From Frigoribacterium sp. PhB160 (GTDB lineage: Bacteria > Actinomycetota > Actinomycetes > Actinomycetales > Microbacteriaceae): DNA of 64,000 nt. Numbering within the stretch: the stretch's first letter is position 1; each line of letters starts with the position of its first letter. The DNA is taken from NCBI RefSeq assembly GCF_003751785.1, contig NZ_RKIE01000003.1:496001-560000 (forward strand). The letters run 5' to 3'. Below the pieces are notes generated by a model that did no database searches, had not been told where the DNA came from, and was given only the letters and a program-made list of their open reading frames with translations. Shown here piece after piece: positions 36,360-45,035 of the stretch. A program made the translations under genes and the position numbers.

Positions 36360-38012
36360 ATGCGTCTTGCCACCCGTCCATCTCGTCCCGGAACGAGGTT
36401 TGCCGCAAGGGCAGCCCTCGTTGGGATCACCTGCGCTGCCCTCGTCGGCGGCGTCGCCCAAACCGCCCAGGCGGCCATCCCGACGGGGCCCACCACCGTC
36501 GGGCTCACCGGCCAACGCCCGTCAGCCACTTCCTTGCCCTTCGCCCTCAGCGATCAGGTGCAAGCCTCGGTTGATGTCGTCACCGGCAACCTGCTGCTGT
36601 CCACCACGGCACTGTCGCTTCCGGGGGTGAACTCCACGATCCCGATCGGGGCGAGCTACAACTCCCTCGGCTGGCAGACCGGTGCCACAACCACCAGCGC
36701 TGCGAACAACTGGGCCTACAGCCTCGCGGGGGCCGGCAGTCTTTCCCTCGTCGGATCGAACATCGTCTACACGGGAGCCGACGGGGTCACGTGGCAGTTC
36801 GTGCCCGTTTCCGGTTCGGCGACCGCGTACACGTCTCCAGCTGGGTTCAAGCAGGACCTGACCAAGACTGGAACCACCGGCTACACCCTCACGGACCGGA
36901 CCTCCCGCCAGGTCGTGACCTTCGACGCTGACGGGAAGGCAACCGCGGTCGCTGACCGCAACGGCAACTCCACGAGCATCGGCTACGCCAGCGGTCAGCC
37001 CACCTCCGTGGTGTCGACCGCCGGCCCGACCGCCGCCCGCACCGCGGCACTGGCTTACAGCGGCACCACCTTGACCGTGACGCAGACCGCGAACGCGTCG
37101 ACCTCGCGATCGGTGAAGTACGTCAAGGACTCCTCCTCGAACCTGACCTCCTTCGTTGATGCCCAGGGCAAGACCACGACCTTCGGGTACTCCGGGCGTG
37201 ATCTGACGAAGATCACCTCCAACACCGGCGCTGTGACCAACATCAACTACGACGGCACCACCCACAAAGTCGCCCGGGTCGACCAGCTGAACACCACCGC
37301 CGGTTCTCCCGGTACCTCGACCACCCGGCTGTCCTACGCGTCGGCCACGCAGACTCTGGTCGCGGGTCCGAACACGGACAGCACGCTGGCGATCACGGCT
37401 GTGCCGCGGACGACGTATACAATCAACTCGACCCAGAAGGTCGTGAACAAGGCCGTCGATGCCGCCGGTCGTGAGCGGACGGCGACGTACACCGGCAATG
37501 CCGACGTCCTCTCGTCCACGACGGGTGTCGCTGGTGCTACCGGGGCGGGGACCACGACTGGTGCGTATGGCGCCAACGGCGGCAACTCCCGCACCTCGAC
37601 CACAGGCCCCAACGGGGCTAAGTCGCAGACGACCTACGGATCGACGGCGGCGACGGCGTATCTGCCGGCCTCGACGACCGATGACGCCGGTAACCGGTCC
37701 CTGACCACTTTTAACGGTGCCGGGAACGCCCTCGCTAGCTCTGACGCTTCCGGCGCTACGGCGACCTTGACGTACAACACCGACGGCACCGTTGCGACCG
37801 CATCTGCCCCGGGTAACGGCAGCAACAAGACCGTCTACGGCTACACCGCCGCCACCAAGCAGCTCGCCAGCATCACCCCCGTCACCGGCACGAGCCTTCA
37901 AACCAAGGCCTTCACCTACGACGGCTACGGCCGGCTTGCGTCCCAGACCGATGGGCGCGGCAACACCACCGCCAAGGTGCGCTCCTCCCGGGGCCCAAAG
38001 ACTGGGCTCTAG
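36360..38012 (+). pseudogene. truncated RHS/YD-repeat protein with signal peptide
   Basis: From the ATG at 36360, a Sec-type signal (about 1-39, ending in AQTAQA) leads into an RHS N-terminal region and YD-type repeats (for example KTTTFGYSGRDLTKITSNTG and the later TYDGYGRLASQTDGRGNTT). The frame stops after 550 residues at KTGL, in the middle of the repeat domain. Intact RHS proteins are usually 1300-2500 residues and end in a variable toxin domain, which is missing here. The truncated product might still be secreted, but without the toxin it is probably non-functional, so it is listed as a pseudogene. Following DNA has coding remnants but no RHS repeat. Confidence 0.75.
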
Positions 38013-38455
38013 GGCTGGTCACTGACCACCAAGACGTCTTGTGGGCCGGAATCGTCTGAATCCCGCTGCGTCGAGATGGCCGATCAACGTAACTCGCACT
38101 AGATCGTGAGCGGCGCCGCCGCGGGTATTGAGGGTGCAGGGCTGAACTAGTCGTTTACCTGGCGGGGGTATTAGGAACGCAAGACGAAGAGGATCGACGC
38201 GGCCGCAAAGGACCTCATCCAGGCGCTCGAGAAGCACGCGCAGCTGTCTGCCCTGAAGCCAGTGCCGCTGAAGAAGGTGGCTCGGGCCCGTGGAGCTTCG
38301 CAATGCGCAGCTGATGGACCTCCAGGACCAACGGAACTAGGCACTTCCGCTAGTGACGGTGGGGGCTCGTACGCTCCGGCCGCGTGGGAGTACGAGGCTC
38401 GGGAGAGGCAGCAGCGAAGATTCTGCGCCGGCCGATCCCAACGCACCCGCTTGCG
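38013..38455. pseudogene. decayed coding sequence after the RHS gene
   Basis: A rightward frame from about 38175 reads ERKTKRIDAAAKDLIQALEK and continues into a basic helix. A second frame then reads VELRNAQLMDLQDQRN before a stop at about 38339. Together they look like one helical protein with a frameshift. No family was recognised. The rest of the stretch has nothing supportable. Confidence 0.4.
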
Positions 38456-38743
38456 GTGCCGCCGGCACCGGGACAGTTCGGTGTGTGGCAAGTCCGCCGG
38501 GTGCGCTCTGCGCCCCTTGGCTACGTCCTCTCGCGCCCCGAGCTGGCCGGCATTGCCTACCACTGCTACGCCCACGGGCGAGACGATGCCAGCGGCCGGC
38601 CCTGGCTACGACGAGAGGGCAGCCTGAACAGCGCCGTCGTGTGGATGATCCAGCACGAGGCCGAGCAGTCGGCCCTCACGGGCCGGCTGCACCCCCGAGC
38701 CGGACGAGTGGCCGTCGTGACCGCGGGTAGCGCCCGGTCATGA
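38456..38743 (+). CDS. unknown small protein, intact relative of the 28-kb pseudogene
   Basis: The 95 residues (GTG at 38456; an in-frame GTG at 38384 would add 24) share the order WQVRRVRSAPLGYVLSRP, YHCYAHGRDDASGRPWLRR and AVVWMIQHEAEQ with the broken copy at 28035-28290, which supports a real gene family. No function is known to me. Its TGA overlaps the ATG of the next small gene (ATGA), so the pair is coupled. Paired small basic genes of this kind are typical of integrative elements. Confidence 0.6.
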   Translation: MPPAPGQFGVWQVRRVRSAPLGYVLSRPELAGIAYHCYAHGRDDASGRPWLRREGSLNSAVVWMIQHEAEQSALTGRLHPRAGRVAVVTAGSARS

Positions 38744-38892
38744 GCTGGTTCGTCAGGCACCGCCCCAAGGGCGACACGAGTGCCGAGGCCGTCGCCGTCG
38801 AGACAGGCGCCTCGACGCCGGCCGACGCGATCGACCAGGTGCGCGCCACGCTCCCTGAGGATCGCATCGTGACCTCGGTCGCTCCCTACTGA
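38740..38892 (+). CDS. unknown 50-residue protein coupled to the previous gene
   Basis: A 50-codon frame starts at an ATG overlapping the stop of the upstream small gene. The product (MSWFVRHRPKGDTSAEAVAV at the N-terminus, ending VTSVAPY) is a short mixed alpha/beta-looking peptide without TM segments. No family was recognised. The ATGA coupling and smooth codon use are the evidence for translation. Confidence 0.55.
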   Translation: MSWFVRHRPKGDTSAEAVAVETGASTPADAIDQVRATLPEDRIVTSVAPY

Positions 38893-39398
38893 GCCCGAGA
38901 GAGCCGTCAGGGGCCGCGCGTAGCTTTGGCTCCGGTCAGCTTCCCCCCGAGCTGGCTGAGAGCTGCCGGGCGGTCCCTAATCCGCTAGGCAGCAGCAGCC
39001 CCCGCATTCCGGTTCCCCCCAGCCGGGCGGGGGCTTCTTCGTGCGCGCAGACCGTTCTCGAGTCCGGTGCCGGCCCAGGGGAACGGCCCGCTACACGGTC
39101 CGGGGGAGTCGCTGCGCTCCCGGGGAGCCGCTGTGCGGCGCTCAATGCCCTTCGGGCACCGCATTTTGCCGTGAAGCCTTCGGCGGCTCGGTCGCTGCGC
39201 TCCCTCGTAGCCACCTCCGGGTCTCCCCTCAAGTGGCTGCGCCACCGGCTCCTCCGAGATTTTCGGCACGCGGTCGCGGGGCTCCCTTATTTCGCGCCGA
39301 AATTCTCTCCTCTGCCGCCCTTCGGGTTGCACTGCGCCCTCCGGTCGCTAAGGCGGAAAACCGCCTTCACGGCAAAAAACGAGAGGGAGAGGAAGCAA
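38893..39398. ncRNA. hairpin-dense non-coding region, possible structured RNA or element end
   Basis: About 500 bases without a supported gene hold many short hairpins, including TGCCC-TTC-GGGCA (39146-39158) and AAGGCGG-AAAA-CCGCCTT (39350-39367), plus two copies of GTCGCTGCGCTCCC (39108 and 39191), which also occurs at 31451. The sequence ends just before the ribosome-binding site of the 56-residue gene. It could be a structured RNA, a replication or transfer origin of a former plasmid, or a long leader. Confidence 0.4.
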
Positions 39399-39569
39399 AT
39401 GCAGAAGCAGCAGATCACCACCGTGACCACGCTCGTTCCGGTCACAGGTGTGGGCGAGTTGCAGCGCCAGCTCCGCAAGTTGGGCGAGGGCGACTCGGAC
39501 CTTTCGACGTTCGCGCGGAAGGGGTGGGAACTCGCCCACACGGCGACCATCACCGGCCCGAGGTCGTGA
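39399..39569 (+). CDS. unknown 56-residue protein
   Basis: The ATG at 39399 has a good ribosome-binding site (GGGAGAGGAAGCAA). The product (MQKQQITTVTTLVPVTGVGE at the N-terminus; STFARKGWELAHTATI near the end) resembles small proteins annotated in integrative plasmids of actinobacteria, but no family is firmly recognised. It is the last gene before the right edge of the island and follows a hairpin-dense region. Confidence 0.6.
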   Translation: MQKQQITTVTTLVPVTGVGELQRQLRKLGEGDSDLSTFARKGWELAHTATITGPRS

Positions 39570-39614
39570 CGTTCGTCGACACCCTCACCCGCACCGACAG
39601 CGAGTGACACAGGA

Positions 39615-39647
39615 CGGGAGGGACCTATTCGAACCAGGCCCCTCCCG
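39615..39647 (+). terminator. hairpin at the right edge of the island
   Basis: CGGGAGGGACCT (39615-39626) pairs with AGGCCCCTCCCG (39636-39647) with one A-C mismatch around ATTCGAACC. It lies between the end of the small gene at 39569 and the convergent acetyltransferase gene. Confidence 0.6.
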
Positions 39648-39666
39648 CTCCACCCATCATCACCGA

Positions 39667-40167
39667 TCAGAGCGGGGCGGCCATCTGGAGGCGGCGACCG
39701 AGGCGGTCCAGGCTGAGCCGCGCCTCCTCGTCGATGAGCGAGCGGTGGAACGGCGTCGTCGGCTCCTCCGCCGCGAAGCCGGCCGTCTCGTAGAAGGGGG
39801 CGTTCCACGGGACGTCGGCGTACGTGCGCAGCGTCATCCGCTTGTGGCCGCGCTGCCGGGCGTGGTCCTTCGCGGCGTCGAGCAGCCTCCGGCCCAGCCC
39901 GCGGCGCGCGTGGGCCGGCCCGACCGAGAGCTGCTCGAGGTGGCACACGCCGCCGGCCTCGAGCACGTGGGCGAAGCCGGCGACTTCACCGGGCGGCAGC
40001 TCGACCACGAGCACGAAGCCGGGCTCGGCGAGCCGGGTGCTGCCGGCCGGGGCCGGGGGCCACGCGTCGGGCTGCAGCAAGTCGGTCAGGAGCCGGTCCG
40101 CCTCGTTCTCGATCGCCTCGAGCGCACTCGCGTCGTCGGGCCGGGCGAGTCGGATGCGGGGGTCCAT
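39667..40167 (-). CDS. GNAT-family N-acetyltransferase
   Basis: The 166 residues show the GNAT fold: a beta4 strand CHLEQLSVGPAHARRGLGRR with the acetyl-CoA-binding R-R-x-G-L-G loop (motif A) and the later FYETAGF element. The substrate cannot be told from sequence; close relatives acetylate small amines or protein N-termini. The ATG at 40167 is the only good start. It lies at the right side of the island and has normal host composition, including a copy of the GGAGGCGCG repeat. Confidence 0.85.
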   Translation of the reverse strand: MDPRIRLARPDDASALEAIENEADRLLTDLLQPDAWPPAPAGSTRLAEPGFVLVVELPPGEVAGFAHVLEAGGVCHLEQLSVGPAHARRGLGRRLLDAAKDHARQRGHKRMTLRTYADVPWNAPFYETAGFAAEEPTTPFHRSLIDEEARLSLDRLGRRLQMAAPL

Positions 40168-40246
40168 TCGACGAATCTACGAGCAGATCGGGCCGGCGAC
40201 AGCCGTCGGCCTCGACGCGCCCGGCCCGCGGGGGCACACTGAGGCG

Positions 40247-40342
40247 GTGATCTACTACGTCGCCCCGCTGGTGCTCGGAGCATCGTTCGTCGGGCTCTGC
40301 CTCGTCCTCCGCGCCGAGCAACGCGGTCGTCGCGGCAAGTAG
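40247..40342 (+). CDS. single-TM small membrane protein (31 aa)
   Basis: A GTG at 40247, behind GAGGCG, opens a 31-residue frame with one hydrophobic helix (MIYYVAPLVLGASFVGLCLV) and a positively charged end (RAEQRGRRGK). It ends directly before the next ATG. This is the shape of a small membrane peptide, but so short a frame could also be chance. No family was recognised. Confidence 0.5.
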   Translation: MIYYVAPLVLGASFVGLCLVLRAEQRGRRGK

Positions 40343-40882
40343 ATGCCGTCTGCGCAGGCCCTCAGCGAGGCCGATCGCCGCGTCGTCGCCGCGTGGGCGG
40401 CGGACTGCGCGGAACGCGTCCTGCCCCTGTTCGAGGCCGAGGTCCCGGGCGACGACCGCGCCCGGGACGGCATCGAGCGCACCCGGTCCTTCGCTCGCGG
40501 CGAGCTCGACGCGGCCGGCGAGATCCGCCGGCGCTTCGCCGCCGGTCGAGCAGCCGCCGCGGCGACGTCACCGGCGGGGAAGGCGGCCGCCCGGGCAGCC
40601 GGCCAGGCCTCCGGCGTCGCCCACATGGGAGCACACGCCCTCGGTGCCGCCGCCTACGCCGCCCAGGCCGCCGAGCTGGCCGCCCCCGGGCAGGGCGGCG
40701 CCGCCGAGCTCGCCTGGCAGCTGGCGAGCATGAGCCAGCCCGTCGCGGACGCCCTCCGCCAGCTGCCGTCGCTGGGCGAGGACTCCTCCGGCCCCCTCGG
40801 CCCCGGCTTGCTCACCACCGGCCTGCTCGGCCCGCACATCCGCCGTCTCCAGTCAGCCCTCCAGCCCTCCGGAGGCGCCTGA
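40343..40882 (+). CDS. Imm5-like putative immunity protein
   Basis: The 179 residues match the pattern of the Imm5-like family (VVAAWAADCAERVLPLFEAE near the start, repeated Ala-rich helices with HMGAHALGAAAYAAQAAELA). Members are predicted to protect against polymorphic toxins, yet no toxin gene is next to this one. The truncated RHS gene in the adjoining island is a possible former partner, but this is speculative. It starts right after the 31-residue frame. Confidence 0.65.
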   Translation: MPSAQALSEADRRVVAAWAADCAERVLPLFEAEVPGDDRARDGIERTRSFARGELDAAGEIRRRFAAGRAAAAATSPAGKAAARAAGQASGVAHMGAHALGAAAYAAQAAELAAPGQGGAAELAWQLASMSQPVADALRQLPSLGEDSSGPLGPGLLTTGLLGPHIRRLQSALQPSGGA

Positions 40883-41446
40883 TCAGCCCTGACGCCGCGT
40901 CCAGACCCGCTCGGTGCGGCCCGCCGCGAGTGCTCCGAGCACCGTCGCCACGACGACGTACCCCGTGGCCGACCCGACCAGGTGGCTGACCATCAGGGCT
41001 CCGAGGCCGGCGCAGGCTCCGGCGACGACGCCTCCGACGGTCGCCATCGTGGCGGTGCGGACGGCGAGGGACGAGCCCTCGATCGACTCCCGCACGTACA
41101 GGCACGCCCCCGCGGCGAGAAGCCCGACGATCGGCCCGACCAGCAGGCCGACGAAGCCCGCGATGATCGCGAACACGATGGGGAGCCCCGCCTGCCCCGG
41201 GGCGAGGACGGCGGAGTCGGCCCCGGCCTGCAGTCCGACGAGCAAGCCGACGAAGCCCGTTACGGCGCCGACGAGCACGCCCTGTCCGGCGCCCCGTTTG
41301 AGGAAGGTGGCGACGATGGTCGGCCGCCGACCCGTCGGGGCCGGCTCCGATCCCGTCGGTGCCGCCGCCTCCTCGACGTGGTCGTCGGATGCGCTCGTCT
41401 CGTCCATCAGTCCCCCCGGCCTGTCGTCCGTCACGCTACTGGTCAC
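40883..41446 (-). CDS. membrane protein, about four TM helices
   Basis: The 187 residues have a soluble acidic N-terminus (about 1-45) and hydrophobic helices at about 55-73, 85-110, 127-150 and 155-175, several with Gly-rich faces (VLVGAVTGFVGLLVGLQAG). No family was recognised. Its stop abuts the stop of the convergent Imm5-like gene: TGA and TCA form TGATCA. The start at 41446 has no strong ribosome-binding site. Confidence 0.7.
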   Translation of the reverse strand: MTSSVTDDRPGGLMDETSASDDHVEEAAAPTGSEPAPTGRRPTIVATFLKRGAGQGVLVGAVTGFVGLLVGLQAGADSAVLAPGQAGLPIVFAIIAGFVGLLVGPIVGLLAAGACLYVRESIEGSSLAVRTATMATVGGVVAGACAGLGALMVSHLVGSATGYVVVATVLGALAAGRTERVWTRRQG

Positions 41447-41459
41447 GGGCGTCCGTCGG

Positions 41460-43190
41460 TCAGCCGGCCAGCGCCTCCCACACCGCGTCGTACGCCGGGG
41501 TCGGCTCGCCGTCGTCGAACAGGAGGTCGTGGCCCTGCTGCAGGCCGTCGTCGTCGACGAAGAAGTCGTAGCGGTCGTCCACTCCCCACGTCGTGTACGA
41601 GACGCACGTCTCCGAGCGGAGGCAGGCCCCGGCGACCGTGGCGAACTGCTCCGCCTGCGCGTCCTCGCCCTCGGCGTCGGTGACGTCGTTCTCGGAGATG
41701 CGGACGAGCAGGCCTGCGTCCTCGAAGGCGGCGAACGTCGTGGCGAGGTCGTCGGCCGAGATCGCGTCGGTGCCGAGGTCGTAGACGTGGGCCTGCAGGC
41801 CTACCCCGTCGATGTGCCCGCCCTGCGCGTTCGTGTCGAGGGCGAGCTGGCGCAGGGCGTCCTGACGCGGCCCCGGCACGTCGGCCCCGTTCTCGTTGAT
41901 GAACTGCCTGACCTCCGGGTCGGCGTCGTGGACCGCCTGCGAGACGACCACCGGGTAGCCCTGGCCGAAGACGCGCCTCCACACGTTGTCTTGCAGGTCG
42001 GTGCCCTGGTCGACGTCGAACGGCTCGTTGACGACGTCGAGCGAGTCGAGCCGGCCCCGGAAGTGCGTCACGACGGTCGATACGTAGTCGAGTAGCGCCT
42101 CGGCACTGGCCTGACGGTCGGCGTCGGTGTCGGTGGGGAGCTCCCGCATCCAGCGGGGCATCGCCTCGGTGAAGGCGATGGTGTGGCCGTGGACCGCGAT
42201 GCCCTTGCTCTCGGCGAGGTCGAGGAGGGCGTCGGCCTCCTCGAAGTGGTACTCGCCCTGCCGGGGGGAGAGCGCCTGCGCCTTCATCGCGTTCTCGGGG
42301 GTGAGGGCGCCGAACTCGCCGACGAACGCGTCTGCGTAGTCCTCGTCGGAGGCGAGCGGGCCGAGGGCGACGGCCGCGCCGACGAGGAAGTCCGGGCGCG
42401 TGCGGGCGGCGAGGGCCTGCAGGCCGTCGGGGGAGGGGCCGGCGTCGGCGGCCACGGGGCCGGCGGTTGCCAGGGCGGACCCCGGCGCCGAGGCCGTGAG
42501 CCCGTCGACCGTGAACGACCCGTCGGCGCTCGACAGCCCCAGCCACAGCTCGCCCGACTCGAAGACGTCGCCGAGGGGGAGGGTCGCCACGGTCGTGTCG
42601 TCGCTCGCGATCTCGAGCTGGTCGCCCTGGCGGTGAACGGACAGCTCGGCCTCGGGGTCGTCGAGCGTCACGTGCTCGTCCTCCGCGGGCCGGGGGTCGA
42701 TGACGTCCTGCGGAGGAGACCCGTCGAAGACCGCGACGCCGAGGTCGTCGCCGCGGAGGGTGAGCCGGAGCCCCGCGGGCTCGAGCCGGAACTCGTCGGC
42801 GATCACGGGCGGGCTGTCGAGGACGGCCAGGGTGGCGTCGGCGGTCACGTCCGAGAAGGAGGCGCGGAGCGAGAAGTCCCCCACGCCCACCAGGTGCGTC
42901 CCCGCGAGGTCGACCGGCGGGTCGGGCTGGCCGCCGCCGCCGTCCTGCTCGACGATGCTGCGGCCGGTCGCCGTCACCCGCAGCTCGGCGCCGTCGGGGG
43001 TGACGCCCGGGACGTGCTGCCAGTCCTGCTGGAGGAGGTCGATGACGGTCTCGGGCTCGTCCGACCCGTTCGGCCTGTCGGGCTCGGTCGTCGACGTGCA
43101 GCCGGTGAGGGCGAGGAGGAGGGCGACCATCGCGCTCGTGACCGGGAGCGTCCTCGGCCGCGTGGCTCGCCGAGACGTCGTGCTGCTCAT
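41460..43190 (-). CDS. lipoprotein GH10 endo-1,4-beta-xylanase
   Basis: The 576-residue protein has a lipoprotein signal ending at Cys31 (LLLALTGC), an N-terminal beta-rich domain (about 45-235, probably carbohydrate-binding), and a GH10 catalytic domain (about 265-576). Glu389 in DVVNEPF is the expected acid/base, and Glu500 in ISENDVTD sits where the nucleophile should be. The family usually has TELD there, so the local motif is unusual. GH10 enzymes cleave xylan backbones outside the cell. The ATG at 43190 has a weak ribosome-binding site but is the start of the signal peptide. Confidence 0.88.
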   Translation of the reverse strand: MSSTTSRRATRPRTLPVTSAMVALLLALTGCTSTTEPDRPNGSDEPETVIDLLQQDWQHVPGVTPDGAELRVTATGRSIVEQDGGGGQPDPPVDLAGTHLVGVGDFSLRASFSDVTADATLAVLDSPPVIADEFRLEPAGLRLTLRGDDLGVAVFDGSPPQDVIDPRPAEDEHVTLDDPEAELSVHRQGDQLEIASDDTTVATLPLGDVFESGELWLGLSSADGSFTVDGLTASAPGSALATAGPVAADAGPSPDGLQALAARTRPDFLVGAAVALGPLASDEDYADAFVGEFGALTPENAMKAQALSPRQGEYHFEEADALLDLAESKGIAVHGHTIAFTEAMPRWMRELPTDTDADRQASAEALLDYVSTVVTHFRGRLDSLDVVNEPFDVDQGTDLQDNVWRRVFGQGYPVVVSQAVHDADPEVRQFINENGADVPGPRQDALRQLALDTNAQGGHIDGVGLQAHVYDLGTDAISADDLATTFAAFEDAGLLVRISENDVTDAEGEDAQAEQFATVAGACLRSETCVSYTTWGVDDRYDFFVDDDGLQQGHDLLFDDGEPTPAYDAVWEALAG

Positions 43191-43351
43191 TCCGCACACG
43201 GTACAGAAGCGCGCCTCCGCGGGTCGGCTGTCGTCGGAGCTGAAGGTCGGTGGGCCGAGCACCCCTCGGTCGGCCGCGTCCGCTCGGGGGATGAGGCGCG
43301 TCGTCACGGCGGCCGATGCGGTGCGCGGGCGACCCGGCTCAGGATGAGACG

Positions 43352-43984
43352 GTGCATCCCGCCCGCGACACGACCTCCGACGCCTCTGTCGGCTCCGTCG
43401 CCGACGAGCGGCCGTCGTGGTCGCTGAGGGTCCTCGTGGGCACGGCCGCCGTCTGCGGCCTCGTCTTCGCGTTCTTGGCGCTCGCCGCCAGGGACCGGTC
43501 CTACCTCGTGTTCTCCCTCGACGATACGCGTCTGCTGCTGCTGTCTGGGGTCGTCGGCGGGGCCTCGTCCGGCCTCGCGGCCCTCGTCGCGGATGCGCGG
43601 CGGCGGTCCCGCTCCCCGCACACGGCCCTGAGCCGGGCCCGCAGCTACGCGCTCCGGGCGGTGCTGGCGCTCGCGTCGCTCGTGGCCGTGCCGTTCGCCT
43701 GGCTGGTCCTCGTCTTCTCCGGAGCGGTGCAGTACACCTCCCTCGGGGTGATCGACGGCCGCGAGTACGTCGCGCGGGAGGTGACGTTCGACGAGTCGAG
43801 CATCACCCTCTACGAGCGCCACGGCCTCGAGATCAAGCCGCTCCGGACGGGCGGTGCGTCGATGGCGGACGGCACTCCCTTCGCGGACGGCGACGTCGTC
43901 GTCTCGCGGGCAGGGGAGACGGTCGAGGTCGCCCTGCCGGCCGGCCAGATCACCTTCGTCCCCGGGCTGCTCGACGACCGGTAG
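43352..43984 (+). CDS. membrane protein with an extracytoplasmic C-terminal domain
   Basis: From a GTG at 43352 behind AGGATGAGAC, the 210 residues have TM helices at about 27-46, 57-79 and 102-124, then a soluble beta-like tail (about 130-210; GVIDGREYVAREVTFDESSI). No family was recognised. It is divergent from the xylanase gene, with about 160 bp between starts. Confidence 0.7.
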   Translation: MHPARDTTSDASVGSVADERPSWSLRVLVGTAAVCGLVFAFLALAARDRSYLVFSLDDTRLLLLSGVVGGASSGLAALVADARRRSRSPHTALSRARSYALRAVLALASLVAVPFAWLVLVFSGAVQYTSLGVIDGREYVAREVTFDESSITLYERHGLEIKPLRTGGASMADGTPFADGDVVVSRAGETVEVALPAGQITFVPGLLDDR

Positions 43985-44109
43985 GGGGTCGTCCGGCGCT
44001 GGACCCTCTCGAGCGAGGTCCGGCACTGCGGCCGAGCACCCGCCCGGCAGCCCGCCCGGCAGCCCGCCCGCGGCGTAGCGTCGCAGGTCGTCACGCGAGG
44101 GAGCACAAC

Positions 44110-44997
44110 ATGAAGGTCGTCATCACCGGGTCACGCGGCAAGGTCGGCCGCGCCGCCGTGCAGCGGTTCGTCGACGCGGGGCACGACGTGCTCGGGGTCG
44201 ACCTCGTGCGGCCCGTCTTCGACGCGGGCGCGGTCGTGCCGGGCCGCTACATGATGGCCGACCTCACGGACGCGGGCTCGGCCTACGCCGTCGTCGCCGG
44301 CGCGGACGTCGTCGTCCACGTCGCGGCGATCCCGCAGCCGACCGCGAACCCGGCGCACGTCGTCTTCCAGACGAACCTCATGTCGACCTTCAACCTGGTG
44401 GAGGCGGCGGTCCGGTTCGGCGTGCCCCGCTTCGTCAACGTCTCCAGCGAGAGCATCGTCGGCAACTTCTTCCCCGAGCGGCCGTTCCTGCCCGACTACG
44501 TGCCGGTCGACGAGGAGCACCCGCTCCACCCGCAAGACCCCTACGCCCTCTCGAAGGCCTTCGGCGAGCAGTTGATGGACGCCGCCGTGCGGCGCTCCGA
44601 CCTGCGCGCGATCTCGATCCGTCCGAGCACGGTGCACGACGACAGCAACTACGAGGAGAACCTCGGCCCGCAGGTGCGCGAGGCGTCGCCCGACAGTGCG
44701 AACTTCGGCAGCTACATCGACGCCGACGACCTCGCCGACGCCCTGTTGCTCGCCGCGGAGTCCGACCTGCCCGGCCACGAGGTCTTCTACATCGCCGCCG
44801 CCGACAACGCGGGCGGCCACGACTTCGCCGCGACCCTGCGCGAGCACCACGGCGACCAGGTCGAGCTGCGCGAGCTCGACCGCGTCGACTCGTCGGGCAT
44901 CTCGACGGGGAAGGCCGAGCGCTTGCTGGGCTGGACGGCGAAGCGCTCGTGGCGCGACCACCTCGACGCCGACGGGCGCCGGCTGGCGCGCGACTGA
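44110..44997 (+). CDS. NAD-dependent epimerase/dehydratase (extended SDR)
   Basis: The 295 residues show the extended short-chain dehydrogenase fold: a GxxGxxG-like ITGSRGKVGRAAV at 5-17, an Asp after beta2 (VDLVRP) that fits NAD binding, a Ser in NVSSESIVG, and the YALSKAFGEQ catalytic Tyr/Lys pair at about 156-165. Substrates of this subgroup are usually nucleotide sugars or polyol-type compounds. The ATG at 44110 has GAGGGAG nearby. Short tandem CCCGCCCGGCAG repeats precede it at about 44038-44072. Confidence 0.85.
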   Translation: MKVVITGSRGKVGRAAVQRFVDAGHDVLGVDLVRPVFDAGAVVPGRYMMADLTDAGSAYAVVAGADVVVHVAAIPQPTANPAHVVFQTNLMSTFNLVEAAVRFGVPRFVNVSSESIVGNFFPERPFLPDYVPVDEEHPLHPQDPYALSKAFGEQLMDAAVRRSDLRAISIRPSTVHDDSNYEENLGPQVREASPDSANFGSYIDADDLADALLLAAESDLPGHEVFYIAAADNAGGHDFAATLREHHGDQVELRELDRVDSSGISTGKAERLLGWTAKRSWRDHLDADGRRLARD

Positions 44998-45035
44998 GGT
45001 CGCGCCTCGTCGCTCAGCTCCGACGCGACCCGGCC

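Larger units (their letters stand above)
27500..39650. mobile_element. genomic island (approximate limits)
   Basis: From about 27.5 to 39.65 kb the DNA is visibly richer in A+T than its flanks, has long gaps and broken genes, and carries an IS5-type remnant, a truncated RHS gene, a RusA-type resolvase and mostly unknown cargo. The GGAGGCGCG 9-mer, found more than 30 times outside, was not found in it. No integrase, tRNA or flanking direct repeat was seen, so the element looks decayed and the ends are estimates. Confidence 0.7.

Noticed and set aside
39615-39660. tRNA-like 3-prime end (TTCGAACC ... CTCCACC) as an attachment site
   Set aside because: It does not fit a T-arm plus acceptor stem, no other tRNA part is present, and no matching repeat was found at the left edge. 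The hairpin alone was kept.
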